Counted from the first letter of the stretch, positions 30,087-40,243 are shown. The stretch is 64,000 bases of DNA from an uncultured Flavobacteriales bacterium (GCA_943787535.1 CALSMU010000006.1:79619-143618); one strand, 5' to 3'. Notes: a model not told the origin generated them from the sequence alone. Translations and numbers: made by a program.

Positions 30087-31268
30087 TTATTTTAAAAATT
30101 CAAAAATTCCTGCAGCACCTTGACCCGTTCCGACGCACATAGTAACTGCTCCATATTTTTGCTTTCTTCTTCTCATTTCATTAAATAATTGAACGGATAA
30201 TTTAGCTCCTGTACACCCAAGTGGATGACCCATTGCAATTGCTCCTCCATTCACATTAATAATGTCTGGGTTTAATTTTAACTCATTGATTACTGCAACT
30301 GACTGAGAAGCAAAAGCTTCGTTCAATTCAATTTGCTCTAAATCGTCTTGTTTTAAACCAGCTTGTTTCAAAGCTTTTGGTAATGCGTACATAGGTCCCA
30401 TTCCCATAATTCTTGGTTCTAAACCAGAAACACTAAATGAAACCAATCTTGCAACTGGCTCAAGACCTAATTCTTTTACCATTTCTTCACTCATTATCAT
30501 TACAAATGCTGCACCATCAGAAGTTTGTGATGAGTTTGCTGCTGTAACAGATCCCCCTTGTGCGAATACTGGTCTAAGTTTAGCTAAACCTTCCATTGTT
30601 GAGCCAGCTCTTGGTCCTTCGTCTGTATCAGCTATAAAACTTCTTTCTTGACGTTTTTCGTTTTCATCCAAATAAACTTCGTTAACCGTAATCGGAACGA
30701 TATCATCTTTGAACTTGCCTTCTGAAATCGCTTTCAGTGCTTTATCATGAGATTTTAAAGCAAATGCATCTTGATCTTCTCTAGTTACATTATATTCTTT
30801 AGCAACTGCTTCTGCAGTTAATCCCATTCCCCAGTACCAGTCAGGGTTTTCCTTTCCAACCTTAGCATTTGGAACCAAACGCCATCCACCAAAAGGTATT
30901 GGTGTCATTGTTTCAACTCCACCTGCTATTATACAATCTGCTGCACCAGATTGAATTTGCCATGATGCTAGGGCTATTGTTTGAAGACCAGAAGAACAAT
31001 AGCGATTAACTGTCATTCCAGGTACTTTTTCAGAGTCTAATCCCATTAATGAAATCATTCTACCAATGTTTAGTCCTTGTTCTGCTTCAGGTGTTGCGTT
31101 TCCTACAATTACATCATCAATTCTATTGTGATCTAATTGTGGAAAATCTTTTAATAAATGTCTGATTACATCTGCAGATAAATCATCGGCGCGCATTGTT
31201 TTAAACATCCCTCTAGGTGCTTTACCAACTGCTGATCTGTAACCTCCTACTATATATGCTGTTTTCAT
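30087..31268 (-). CDS. Acetyl-CoA C-acyltransferase (thiolase)
   Basis: Cleaves 3-ketoacyl-CoA to acetyl-CoA and a shortened acyl-CoA, the last beta-oxidation step. The 393 residues include nucleophile Cys91 in NRYCSSGLQ, the NEAFASQ loop, His in GGAIAMGHPLGCTGA, and the second Cys in MCVGTGQGAA. It lies between the fadB-like gene (25 bp upstream) and the dehydrogenase, in the usual FadA position. A biosynthetic acetoacetyl-CoA thiolase role is less likely given this context. Confidence 0.92.
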   Translation of the reverse strand: MKTAYIVGGYRSAVGKAPRGMFKTMRADDLSADVIRHLLKDFPQLDHNRIDDVIVGNATPEAEQGLNIGRMISLMGLDSEKVPGMTVNRYCSSGLQTIALASWQIQSGAADCIIAGGVETMTPIPFGGWRLVPNAKVGKENPDWYWGMGLTAEAVAKEYNVTREDQDAFALKSHDKALKAISEGKFKDDIVPITVNEVYLDENEKRQERSFIADTDEGPRAGSTMEGLAKLRPVFAQGGSVTAANSSQTSDGAAFVMIMSEEMVKELGLEPVARLVSFSVSGLEPRIMGMGPMYALPKALKQAGLKQDDLEQIELNEAFASQSVAVINELKLNPDIINVNGGAIAMGHPLGCTGAKLSVQLFNEMRRRKQKYGAVTMCVGTGQGAAGIFEFLK

Positions 31269-31293
31269 TTTAATCTTGTTTAGTTAGTTGTAA

Positions 31294-33681
31294 TTAGTTA
31301 CGAAGGATTTTTCCTGTTTGTAATAAACTTTGTAATCTTTCAAGTGTTTTCTTTTCTGAACAAAGTTCTAAGAACGCTCTTCTTTCTAAATCCAATAAAT
31401 ATTGCTCAGATACATCAGTTGGAGCACTTAAATCACCTCCACATAAGACGTATCCTAATTTTTCAGAAATAACTTTATCATGTTCAGACATATAGTTGCC
31501 GCTCCACATAGAGTGGGCGCCTACATAAACAATTCCCATTCCTTCGTTTCCAACAACTCGAATGTCTCTTACTTTAGCTGGTTGCTGATAACCTTTGTTA
31601 GCCATATCCAAACAAACTGCTTTGGCATAAGCTAGTTGGTGTACTCTAGAAACAACAACTTCGTCAGTTCCTTCTCTTAAGTAACCCAATTCAAAAGCTT
31701 CGTATGCTGAAGTTGCAACTTTTGCTTGTCCAACCGTTAAGAATTTATTTCGTAAAGCATTTGTTCTAATATCTCCTTCTTTCATTTCTTGAGAGAATCG
31801 TTTAGCGAACTCCTTGGTGCCTCCACCACCTGGTATTAAACCTACTCCCATTTCAACTAAACCGATATACGATTCAGCATTTGCTATTACTTTATCTGCA
31901 TGAAGACAAAGTTCGCAACCTCCACCTAACGTTAATCCATGCGGTGCAACTATTACCGGAATAGAAGAATGTCGTAATCGCATGGTGGTGTTTTGAAATG
32001 CTCGAATTGCAAAATCCAATTCATCATATTCTTGTTCAACAGCCATCATAAATATCATAGCGACATTTGCTCCAGCCGAGAAGTTTTCACCTTCATTCGA
32101 AAGAATAACACCTTTATAAGCTTCTTCTTGCTCAGCCATATCAATGGCTTTGTTAATAGCTTGTAAAGTTCCTCCACCAATGGTATTCATTTTAGAATGG
32201 AATTCTACATTTAAGATACCATCTCCTAAGTGAATGATTGAAGCATCAGCATTGTTCCATACAGTGTTTGTTTCTTTTATGTTAGCTAAAGAAACTAAAT
32301 CTTCTGTTCCGGGAATTACTTTGTATTCTTTTGCAGCGACATCGTAAAACTGACGAACTCCATTTTCCAATTTGTAGAATGAAGTTATACCATCTGCAAC
32401 CATATCGTAAACAAATTGGGCTGGCTTTTTACCTAGCTCTTCCATTGTTTTTAATACTTTTTCGAATCCGATAGCATCCCATGTTTCAAATGGTCCCATT
32501 TCCCAAGCAAAACCAGCTCGTAAAGCGTCATCTATCTTGTATAGTTCATCTGAAATCTCAGGAATACGGTTCGTAACATATTGAAAAACACCGCAGAAAA
32601 CACTTCTATAAAAATCTCCTGCTTTGTCCTTTCCTGAGAAAAGAATCTTCGTTCTTTTCTTTAAGTCTTCTTCCAATTTTGCCGCGGCTATTGTTGCAAA
32701 TTTCACTTTACTTTTTGGACCGTATTCTAGTGTTTTTAGGTCGAGCTCAAGAATTGTTTTCTTTCCGTTTTCATCTTTAGCCTTTTTGTAAAAACCTTGT
32801 TTGGATTTACTTCCTAACCAACCGTTTTCTACCATTTTAGAAACGAAATCAGGTATAGTAAATACATCATTTCGTTCATCTTCAGGACAATTATCCTTTA
32901 CTCCGCTAGCGACATGCACTAAAGTATCTAAACCAACAACATCACAAGTTCGGAAAGTTGCTGATTTTGGTCGTCCCATTACTGGTCCAGTTAACTTATC
33001 TATTTCTCCGACTGTTAAATCCATCTCTTTTACAGTGTGAAATAAATCCTGAATTGCGTAGACACCAACCCGGTTTGCAATAAATGCAGGTGTATCTTTG
33101 CATAGTACTGTAGTTTTTCCTAGAATTTTTGCCCCATAGTCCATTAAGAAGTCTACAACGCTTTGTTTCGTTTCTGGAGTTGGAATAATCTCTAATAATT
33201 TCAAATAACGCGGTGGATTAAAAAAGTGAGATCCACAGAAGTGTTGTTTAAAATCATCACTTCTTCCTTCTAACATTGTATGAATTGGAATACCAGAAGT
33301 ATTTGAAGTTATTAAAGTTCCTGGTTTTCTATACTTCTCAACATTTTCAAAAACAATCTTTTTGATGTCTAAACGCTCCACAACTACTTCAATGATCCAA
33401 TCGCAATCAGCAATTTTGCTCATATCATCGGTCATGTTTCCAGTTTCGATTCTGTTTGCAAAACTCTTACTGTAAATAGGAGAGGGTTTCGATTTTAGAG
33501 AAGCTTTTAAAGCGTCGTTAACTAGTTTATTTCTTGCAGCTTTTTTATCTGTGTCTTCGGCCTCTTTTGGCACAATGTCTAATAAAAGAACACTGCATCC
33601 TACATTGGCAAAATGACAAGCAATAGCTGATCCCATTACTCCGGATCCTAAGACTGCTACTTTTCTGATGTTTGTTTTCAT
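31294..33681 (-). CDS. 3-hydroxyacyl-CoA dehydrogenase / enoyl-CoA hydratase, bifunctional
   Basis: Performs the hydration and NAD+-dependent oxidation steps of beta-oxidation. The 795-residue chain begins with the dehydrogenase: Rossmann GSGVMGSAIACHFAN, then SNTSGIPI, GSHFFNPPRYLKLLEIIP (catalytic His) and KDTPAFIANRVG. The enoyl-CoA hydratase/isomerase domain follows at about 490-700, with NFSAGANVAM and LTLGGGCELCLHAD as oxyanion-hole segments and VEMGVGLIPGGGGTKEF carrying the acid residue. This order (dehydrogenase first) is the reverse of E. coli FadB and is the usual Bacteroidota form. It is second in the MarR-regulated operon. Confidence 0.93.
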   Translation of the reverse strand: MKTNIRKVAVLGSGVMGSAIACHFANVGCSVLLLDIVPKEAEDTDKKAARNKLVNDALKASLKSKPSPIYSKSFANRIETGNMTDDMSKIADCDWIIEVVVERLDIKKIVFENVEKYRKPGTLITSNTSGIPIHTMLEGRSDDFKQHFCGSHFFNPPRYLKLLEIIPTPETKQSVVDFLMDYGAKILGKTTVLCKDTPAFIANRVGVYAIQDLFHTVKEMDLTVGEIDKLTGPVMGRPKSATFRTCDVVGLDTLVHVASGVKDNCPEDERNDVFTIPDFVSKMVENGWLGSKSKQGFYKKAKDENGKKTILELDLKTLEYGPKSKVKFATIAAAKLEEDLKKRTKILFSGKDKAGDFYRSVFCGVFQYVTNRIPEISDELYKIDDALRAGFAWEMGPFETWDAIGFEKVLKTMEELGKKPAQFVYDMVADGITSFYKLENGVRQFYDVAAKEYKVIPGTEDLVSLANIKETNTVWNNADASIIHLGDGILNVEFHSKMNTIGGGTLQAINKAIDMAEQEEAYKGVILSNEGENFSAGANVAMIFMMAVEQEYDELDFAIRAFQNTTMRLRHSSIPVIVAPHGLTLGGGCELCLHADKVIANAESYIGLVEMGVGLIPGGGGTKEFAKRFSQEMKEGDIRTNALRNKFLTVGQAKVATSAYEAFELGYLREGTDEVVVSRVHQLAYAKAVCLDMANKGYQQPAKVRDIRVVGNEGMGIVYVGAHSMWSGNYMSEHDKVISEKLGYVLCGGDLSAPTDVSEQYLLDLERRAFLELCSEKKTLERLQSLLQTGKILRN

Positions 33682-33693
33682 TCTTTATATATT

Positions 33694-34158
33694 TTAAAAT
33701 ATGTTATTCTTATCTATGATTTGATTCACCTTATTTAACGTGTTAAAGCATTGTTCCAATTCCTCATCTGGAATTTCCTCTCTAATTTTTTGATTAAACT
33801 GCACAACAATGTTTGTTGCTTGTTTTCTTAGTTTTTTTCCTTCTTTGGTTAAAAATAAGCGAACCATCCTTTTATCGTCCTTATCTGCTCTCTTTTCGAT
33901 TACTCCATTATCTTGTAAAGTTTTAATCATTCTAGTGAGACTTCTTGGCTCCATACCCATTTTAGGAGCCAATTTTGTTGAAGGGGTTCCGTCTTTCTCT
34001 ATGTTTAGGATTGTAATAGCAATTGCCATTGATCCGCCAAACTTAGATGCTTGCATGTTGTACATCCTGGAAATGTTGTACCATGCCCACCTTATGTGAA
34101 AGTCGATGGTGTCTTCTGGCTTCATTTGCCCCTTATTCAATTTCGTTTCTTCGCTCAC
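33694..34158 (-). CDS. MarR-family transcriptional regulator of beta-oxidation
   Basis: A 154-residue winged-helix repressor. The recognition helix and wing are MEPRSLTRMIKTLQDNGVIEKRADKDDKRMVRLFLTKEGKK. The likely start is GTG at 34158 (reading MSEETKLNKG). It is first in an operon with the three beta-oxidation genes (12 bp to the next), so it probably controls fatty-acid degradation in response to acyl-CoA or a related ligand. A double operator-like repeat lies 25-70 bp upstream, and a TACATTCG -7 box 6 nt before the GTG. Confidence 0.88.
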   Translation of the reverse strand: MSEETKLNKGQMKPEDTIDFHIRWAWYNISRMYNMQASKFGGSMAIAITILNIEKDGTPSTKLAPKMGMEPRSLTRMIKTLQDNGVIEKRADKDDKRMVRLFLTKEGKKLRKQATNIVVQFNQKIREEIPDEELEQCFNTLNKVNQIIDKNNIF

Positions 34159-34164
34159 GAAGAA

Positions 34165-34172
34165 CGAATGTA
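34165..34172 (-). promoter_or_regulatory. -7 element of the marR operon
   Basis: TACATTCG (minus strand), one base off TAnnTTTG, ends 6 nt before the GTG. A TTG lies 16 nt upstream, inside the proximal operator repeat. Confidence 0.4.
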
Positions 34173-34182
34173 ATTAAAATTT

Positions 34183-34228
34183 GTTATGCAAGCATACTAA
34201 AATGAAAAAAAGTTATGCAAGCATACTA
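34183..34228. promoter_or_regulatory. Tandem operator-like repeats for the MarR regulator
   Basis: Two identical 17-bp copies of gttatgcaagcatacta (34183-34199 and 34212-34228) are 29 bp apart start to start, close to three helical turns. Each contains an imperfect dyad TATGC-AA-GCATA typical of MarR dimer sites. The proximal copy covers the -33 region of the proposed promoter. Autoregulation is inferred from position. Confidence 0.65.
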
Positions 34229-34329
34229 TATTTAAAATTAAAGTTGACAAATAATAATTAATTAGCTAATAATAAAACCCTTTATAGAACCCCCTTCTTA
34301 GCTTAAATGATAATAACTGAGAAATAGAT

Positions 34330-35667
34330 TTACTCTTGATTTTCTATAATTCCTCCAGTTAATCTAGTAAGATTGGTTTTGGATTCATTAATATTATAAA
34401 TAGCTTCAAATAAAGCGGTTCCTGTTTGCAGGTATACCATTTCTATATTGCGTAAATCGAACGAATTTATTATTCCAGCGTTTTTTCTTAACTGAGCGAT
34501 TTCGAAATTTCTTTTTGCCGCAGCAAATGATTTTAAGTTTATCTTGAAAATAGTTATCCGTGTATTATAAATCTCATAATGATTTGCTAATTCCTGCGTT
34601 AGCTGGTGTTTTAATTTAGCCATGTTAAGGCTTGCAATGTCATCTTGAATTTTTACGGCTTGTATAGCACGTTTCACCTTCCCTCCATCAAATATTTTAA
34701 AGCCTAATGTGAAGTTGGCAAAGTAGTTAATGTTGGCACTATTTGAAACGTTTGTACCCGGCATCGGAAAATCGTTAATTTGAAGTCTACTGGTATTGTA
34801 ACTTGCCCCGGAATTAAATGAAACTACCGGATAAATAGAGGATTTAGCTAATGTAATATCCTGTTTAACAATTTCCATATTTATTACTTGGTTTTTTATG
34901 TTGGAATTGTTGCTAAGCATTTTTGATTCCAAGTCCTCATAATTGTACATAATATTTTCAGGCATTAATTTGTCTGTTAACGACCAAACCAAATTAATGT
35001 CAGTACCTAGAAATAGGTTTAGGTTTTTGATTGAATTTCGGTAGGCTAATTCTTGCATAATTACAGCAGATGAATCAGCTAAATAAGCTGATTCAAATTG
35101 TAATTGATCCACGCTTGTTGCAAAACCCATTTCCCCTTTTTCTTTTTCATGCAAGTACTTATCTCTTGAAAGTTTTAATACATTTTTAAGCAGGTCCATC
35201 TTTTCTTTTTGAAGGTTGGTGCTGTAGTAGGCAAGTATAATTCCTTGAATGGTGTTTTCAATTACCAATGTGGCATTTCCTTCGCTTTGTACTTCTAGGC
35301 TATTTAGTTTTAACTTATTTGCTTTAATTCTGAATCCGTTAAACAGTACCCAATTTAAATTCGCTGCACCTTGAATAGAGTTTTGAAAAATTAATTCTTG
35401 TACGATAGAAAGAGGGTTGTTGCTTTGGTCTGATATGCTATTTCCTTGTTGAATGTTAATGTCAAAGGTCGGGTATCTTCCCGCTTGACCCCAAGTGTTT
35501 TGTAATTTATTTATTTCAATGTTTTTTGCAGAAATTTGAATGTCAAAATTTTGCTTCAATCCAATTTGAATTGCATCTGAAAGTGATAAAGAATCTTGTG
35601 CAACTAAAATATTAGCAACAGAACAAATAACCAATATTAGTAAGAAATATGTTTTTAATATTCTCAT
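34330..35667 (-). CDS. TolC-family outer-membrane efflux protein
   Basis: Outer-membrane channel of a tripartite efflux pump. The start at 35667 begins a signal peptide (MRILKTYFLLILVICSVANILVAQ); the frame is open 6 codons further, overlapping the RND gene by 8 bp. The mature part is the duplicated TolC helical-barrel pattern (SLSDAIQIGLKQNFDI...; later NYHEIYN-like AAKRNFEIAQLRKNAGIINSFDLRN). It is third in the operon adaptor-RND-TolC, which gives a complete pump. The substrate is unknown. Confidence 0.9.
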   Translation of the reverse strand: MRILKTYFLLILVICSVANILVAQDSLSLSDAIQIGLKQNFDIQISAKNIEINKLQNTWGQAGRYPTFDINIQQGNSISDQSNNPLSIVQELIFQNSIQGAANLNWVLFNGFRIKANKLKLNSLEVQSEGNATLVIENTIQGIILAYYSTNLQKEKMDLLKNVLKLSRDKYLHEKEKGEMGFATSVDQLQFESAYLADSSAVIMQELAYRNSIKNLNLFLGTDINLVWSLTDKLMPENIMYNYEDLESKMLSNNSNIKNQVINMEIVKQDITLAKSSIYPVVSFNSGASYNTSRLQINDFPMPGTNVSNSANINYFANFTLGFKIFDGGKVKRAIQAVKIQDDIASLNMAKLKHQLTQELANHYEIYNTRITIFKINLKSFAAAKRNFEIAQLRKNAGIINSFDLRNIEMVYLQTGTALFEAIYNINESKTNLTRLTGGIIENQE

Positions 35668-35677
35668 TATAGTTGAT

Positions 35678-38600
35678 TTAAACATCTTCCCTTTTTAATT
35701 GGTCGTTAGAGTATTTTAGGTTACCCATTTCAGCAACTCTTTTTAAATGTTTAGTAACAGGTTCCACTTCAATTCTGGAGGGTGCTGATGGACCTCCTCT
35801 CCAAAACCACCATCTTGCTCTTCTAATGTCTGCAAAATATCTAAGTAAAGGAGGGAAGAAGAAAAGTAAAATTAGTGTACCAAATAATACACCATAAGCA
35901 ACCGAAATTGCCATTGGAATTAAGAACTGAGCTTGAAAGCTAGTCTCTAAATAGATCAACGGAAATAAACCTGCCACAGTAGTAAGCGATGTAAGAATAA
36001 TAGGCCTGAATCTCGATTTTCCTGCGGCAATTCCAGCATCTTTAGGGTTCATCCCTTTTTTCAAGTTTCTGTTGTATTGGTCTAACATTACAACCGCATC
36101 ATTTACTAATATACCTACCAAAGCAATTATCCCCCAAAAGCTAAACATTGAAAAGGGGATTCCAACAATTCCATGACCTAATATGGCACTTACAATTCCA
36201 ACAGGAATAACCATCATTATTAATCTAGCTTGATAGAAAGATGAAAAATTAAGAGAAAGAATGACCAAGATTAAAAATACACCTAGCGTAAAAGCAATCA
36301 TTAACCTACCAGCCGAATCGGCAGCTCTTTCAGCTTGTCCTTTGATTTTGTAGCCCACTTTAGGAAAATATTCATGTATGTGGTCCAAGTATTCTCTTTT
36401 TATATCTGCATTAATAACAGAAGATAATTCGCCGTTATAAAGACTTCCGAAAACTCTGACCTCTTGTTTTCCGTTTATGTGACGAATGGATACTTTTCCT
36501 CTTTTTATTTCGTAATCTGCTAAATCATTTAGCGGAAACTCTTGGCCGTTTGTTGTTTTAATTCTTAAGTCTTCTAAGTCGCCTATGGAGTTTCTATCTT
36601 GTAAAGGATATCTGGTCCAAAGTTTTACTTCATCTCTTCCGATAATTACCCGTTGAATTTCTTGACCAAAGAAACCTTGTCGAATTTGTGTTAAAATTGC
36701 TGATTCGTTTAGCCCCAACATAAATGCCTTGGGCTTTAAGGTTAAATGTATTTCTCTTAATCCGAGCCCGGCGTTGTCGTTGATGTCTTTCACGTCTGGA
36801 ATGGCCTTTATATTCGATAACAACCATTTTGTAGCTAAATTTAATTGCTCTCCATCTTCACTTTGAAGTGACAAAGAGATATCCTTTCCAAATGGGGTGT
36901 CACCACCAATTGAGAATTTTTCAAGTCTTAATAACGAGTCTTTATGTATCCTCTCTTTTAGTGTTGCAGAAATTTCAAGAGTTGAGATATAGTCATTTTC
37001 TTTTACCGAAACTCTAATATTTCCACAATGACTACCTCTTTCTCCAATTCTTTCAGTGGAACCTAAGTTAAGTGAGTTATATGTAATGATTGTGTCTCCA
37101 TAAGTTTCTCTTAATTCAATTCCATAGTCAGATACTATGCTGTCTAGATACCATAGAAAATTTTCGGTTTGGTCTTCTCTGTCTCCTGGCTTAAATGCTA
37201 TGTCTATCCCTACATTATCAAATGGAATATTCGGGTAAAATGCTGTTTGAATTATTCCAGAAATGGTAAGTCCAATAATTATAACAATAAATATCATTGG
37301 CCCGAAAACAGTTATTCTATACCATCGTGTACAGCGCGATACTAATTTTTCATAACCATTTCTTAGCCTTTCGATACCCTTGTTGATTTTAGTTCGAATA
37401 CTTTTATAGTTTTTGTTTGTACTCGCTTCTAGCGTGTGCTTGTGCGATAGGTGAGCAGGTAAAATCAAAAATGCCTCAACCAATGAAAAGATTAAACAGC
37501 CAATTACGCTAAATGCCATCTCTTCCATCATAGCCATGTCGCCACCAACAAATAAAAGAAACCCAAAGGCAACAATCGTTGTTAGAACCGATGTAAATAC
37601 AGACGATAAAACTTCCATCGTTCCATCTAATGCTGCGCGCATAGGCGATTTCCCTCTTTCAAAGTGTGAGTAAATATTTTCTGCGATAACAATCCCATCA
37701 TCAACCAAGATACCAACAACTAATATCATCCCAAATAATGAAATCATATTTATAGTCATTCCGTAAAGAGCGCCTAGAGCAAACATCCCAATCATGGAAA
37801 ATGGAATGCCGAAAGCTACCCACAGTGATAGTCTCAAGCTAAGGAAAAATCCCAATACAATACAGACGAGTATGAGACCTAAAAACAAGTTTGAAGTAAG
37901 CATATCAATTCTTTGGTCCAGCATATCACTAAACATAAATAATGTTTGCATTTCAAATCCATTCTCTTCTTTGTTAAATTCGGAGACATACTGCTTTATG
38001 TAATTTGAGATACTCTTGATGTCTTCACTTCCCAGTTTTTTGATTAAGAATGTAATACTTCTTTCACCATTTACGTAACCCTTGAGAGGAATGTCTGAGA
38101 ACTCAAAATTAACATCTGCAACATCTTTTAATCGAATCAATTGCCCATCTGGTAGCGCACGAATTATGTAATTTTTAATGATATCTGGATCCGTCGATTT
38201 ACTCATGGAACGTATATATAGTTCTTCTTTATTGGATTTTATTGAACCTCCTGAAACATCTAAGTTACTTGAGCGCACTATGCTTGCAATCTGCTCAAAT
38301 GAAATCCCATACCGCAACAAATCATTTTCTCTGACATCAATTGCAATAATTTGAGGAGCATACCCAATTACCTCGATTTGGGAAAGTTTTTTGGACGCTA
38401 GCATGTCCTGTTCAATTTTATCTGCAACTGTTTTTAGTTGCTTTAAATCGTCAGGTCCATGGAGAGAGACAAAGCCAACGGTGCCTCCCATGCCTCCCAT
38501 GCCTCTTGTTTTTTGGCTATATACAATAGGTCTTTCAGCACCTAAGGGCATTGAATTAATGCCATCTATAGCATTTTTCACTTCTTGTAAGAGCTCATTC

Positions 38601-38905
38601 AAATCCGTCCCTTCAAATGCTTCAATATTGACTTTCGATAAATTTTCTGATGAAGTAGAAGAGGTTTCTTTTATTCCTTCCAATCCTACTAAGGCTTCCT
38701 CAATGCGCGTTGTGATTCCTTCTTCAATTTCTTCCGGGGAAGCTCCTGGATAAGCTACGTTAATGTAAATGCGATTAGGATCCAGTTCGGGAAAAAATGA
38801 GCGATGCATAGTAAATAAGCTCAAAAGACCCGCCATGGCAGTGACTATCAAAATTGCATTCGACCAAATGGGGTATTTTATGAAAAAGGCTATAAACTTT
38901 CGCAT
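35678..38905 (-). CDS. RND-family efflux transporter permease (AcrB/HAE1-like)
   Basis: Proton-driven inner-membrane pump of 1075 residues with 12 transmembrane helices in two repeats and two large periplasmic loops. Typical segments are SIFPELDPNRI-like FFPELDPNRIYINVAYPGASPEEIE at the N-terminus, GILVDDGIVIAENI in TM4 (the proton-relay Asp pair), and ALVGILVNDAVVMLDQYNR in the second half. The C-terminus carries about 45 extra charged residues. It lies 4 bp after the adaptor gene and overlaps or abuts tolC, so the three genes are co-transcribed. The substrate could be drugs or metals; I cannot tell. Confidence 0.93.
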   Translation of the reverse strand: MRKFIAFFIKYPIWSNAILIVTAMAGLLSLFTMHRSFFPELDPNRIYINVAYPGASPEEIEEGITTRIEEALVGLEGIKETSSTSSENLSKVNIEAFEGTDLNELLQEVKNAIDGINSMPLGAERPIVYSQKTRGMGGMGGTVGFVSLHGPDDLKQLKTVADKIEQDMLASKKLSQIEVIGYAPQIIAIDVRENDLLRYGISFEQIASIVRSSNLDVSGGSIKSNKEELYIRSMSKSTDPDIIKNYIIRALPDGQLIRLKDVADVNFEFSDIPLKGYVNGERSITFLIKKLGSEDIKSISNYIKQYVSEFNKEENGFEMQTLFMFSDMLDQRIDMLTSNLFLGLILVCIVLGFFLSLRLSLWVAFGIPFSMIGMFALGALYGMTINMISLFGMILVVGILVDDGIVIAENIYSHFERGKSPMRAALDGTMEVLSSVFTSVLTTIVAFGFLLFVGGDMAMMEEMAFSVIGCLIFSLVEAFLILPAHLSHKHTLEASTNKNYKSIRTKINKGIERLRNGYEKLVSRCTRWYRITVFGPMIFIVIIIGLTISGIIQTAFYPNIPFDNVGIDIAFKPGDREDQTENFLWYLDSIVSDYGIELRETYGDTIITYNSLNLGSTERIGERGSHCGNIRVSVKENDYISTLEISATLKERIHKDSLLRLEKFSIGGDTPFGKDISLSLQSEDGEQLNLATKWLLSNIKAIPDVKDINDNAGLGLREIHLTLKPKAFMLGLNESAILTQIRQGFFGQEIQRVIIGRDEVKLWTRYPLQDRNSIGDLEDLRIKTTNGQEFPLNDLADYEIKRGKVSIRHINGKQEVRVFGSLYNGELSSVINADIKREYLDHIHEYFPKVGYKIKGQAERAADSAGRLMIAFTLGVFLILVILSLNFSSFYQARLIMMVIPVGIVSAILGHGIVGIPFSMFSFWGIIALVGILVNDAVVMLDQYNRNLKKGMNPKDAGIAAGKSRFRPIILTSLTTVAGLFPLIYLETSFQAQFLIPMAISVAYGVLFGTLILLFFFPPLLRYFADIRRARWWFWRGGPSAPSRIEVEPVTKHLKRVAEMGNLKYSNDQLKREDV

Positions 38906-38909
38906 CGTT

Positions 38910-40073
38910 CTACTTTCTAATTACAACTTTTTCTCCTTCCTTAATATTCACAACCGATTCGATAACAACATTAGAATTATTTGGAATACCTGAAACTGTA
39001 ACTGTATTTTCTTTGTAGTCAATTATATTTACTTTTAAAGGAGTTAGTGAACTGTCATTTTCCACAATGTAAACTTCTTTCATACTGATCAGAGCCTTTC
39101 GCGGTATTTCAACCACGTTGTCAAAACCATGTCCAATAATAGTTGCATCCAAATACATCCCATTATAAAGGCCATCTGTTTTACTAGTAATACTCACAAA
39201 AACCGGAACCGTTTGCGTTTGTTGATTTATATAATCGCCAATACGGATTACTTTTCCTTCAAAAGATTTATTCTTGTTGTCAAGAAGGGATACGCTAGAG
39301 CCTATTGTCAATTGATTAATCTTTTCGGTTGCAATTGGAATTTCAATTTCCATTGTATTATCTCTAATGATACTCAATATCGGTGAGCCAGGATTAACAA
39401 TGGCGCCAACATCCGAAAAAGCATCAATAATGCTACCGTCAAATGGTGCAGAAATAGCATATTTCTTTAACCGTTCTTCATCACTTTTTATTTGGTAATA
39501 CTCGGTAAGTATTTTTCTTGAAATAATAAAATTCTTTTCCTTTAATGAGGCAAAACTTGGTAAGCGAGAGATAGGTTCATTTACCTTCATTTCTCTGTAA
39601 AATTTATTCCAGGTATTGAATCTATCTGGGAAGTCAATCTTTATGTCCGGTAATATGCTAGTTAATAAGGCTAAAAACCCACTTTTCCTGGCTTTTAGGG
39701 CCAATTTTGCATCGGAGCTATTTAAGGCAAATAAAGTTTGACCTTTTTTAAAATGAACACCTTTCTTTAAACTGATGGCTGCTATTAATTTACCCTGCAC
39801 TTCTGATGATACAGTTATTTTAGATGTTGATACGACTCTTCCATACCCTTTTATTGTGGAAGGAATACTGTCGTTAGAAATTAGCGATGCTGTAACACTT
39901 TTAAATTGAACAGAATCATGGGTTTCATCTGACTTTTTTCTGTTAGCCCTTATTTCTTCTGCATTCGCTTCACCATAGTTAATTCCATTACTTTCCCCCA
40001 TCTTGTAAATCATAGACATAAAGATGAGTAGAATGATTGAAGAGACGATTATTAAAACTTGTCTTACTTTCAT
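38910..40073 (-). CDS. RND periplasmic adaptor (HlyD/MFP) subunit
   Basis: Membrane-fusion protein linking the RND pump to TolC. It has one N-terminal transmembrane anchor (VLIIVSSIILLIFMSMIY), a lipoyl/barrel-sandwich domain (VQGKLIAAISLKKGVHFKKGQTLFALN and, after the hairpin, ISAPFDGSIIDAFSDVGAIVNPGSPIL) and a C-terminal beta-barrel and membrane-proximal domain. I prefer the ATG at 40073 (MKVRQVLI): the frame opens at 40094, but a TAAATTTG promoter box occupies 40092-40099. First gene of the efflux operon. Confidence 0.9.
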   Translation of the reverse strand: MKVRQVLIIVSSIILLIFMSMIYKMGESNGINYGEANAEEIRANRKKSDETHDSVQFKSVTASLISNDSIPSTIKGYGRVVSTSKITVSSEVQGKLIAAISLKKGVHFKKGQTLFALNSSDAKLALKARKSGFLALLTSILPDIKIDFPDRFNTWNKFYREMKVNEPISRLPSFASLKEKNFIISRKILTEYYQIKSDEERLKKYAISAPFDGSIIDAFSDVGAIVNPGSPILSIIRDNTMEIEIPIATEKINQLTIGSSVSLLDNKNKSFEGKVIRIGDYINQQTQTVPVFVSITSKTDGLYNGMYLDATIIGHGFDNVVEIPRKALISMKEVYIVENDSSLTPLKVNIIDYKENTVTVSGIPNNSNVVIESVVNIKEGEKVVIRK

Positions 40074-40091
40074 GTATAATAATTTGTACGA

Positions 40092-40099
40092 CAAATTTA
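40092..40099 (-). promoter_or_regulatory. -7 element of the RND efflux operon
   Basis: TAAATTTG (minus strand), an exact TAnnTTTG match 18 nt before the ATG at 40073. It argues against the upstream start at 40094. Confidence 0.45.
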
Positions 40100-40231
40100 A
40101 GACCCAGGAGCATAGGTAAAAAGGAAATATGGATAAAAGGTTAATACAAAGTTTTTAAGGAACTTTAATTAATTAAAAGAGAAGTATGTATAACTTTTAA
40201 AACCTTAGGTGATTGTCCTTCGCTTCCTATT

Positions 40232-40239
40232 TATATTCG
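40232..40239 (+). promoter_or_regulatory. -7-like element of the cotH-like gene
   Basis: TATATTCG, one base off TAnnTTTG, ends 4 nt before the ATG at 40244. Confidence 0.35.
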
Positions 40240-40243
40240 TTTA

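Noticed and set aside
34165..34260. A second CRISPR-like or phage repeat made of the two gttatgcaagcatacta copies
   Set aside because: There are only two copies, at a promoter, with an internal dyad; an operator is the simpler reading.
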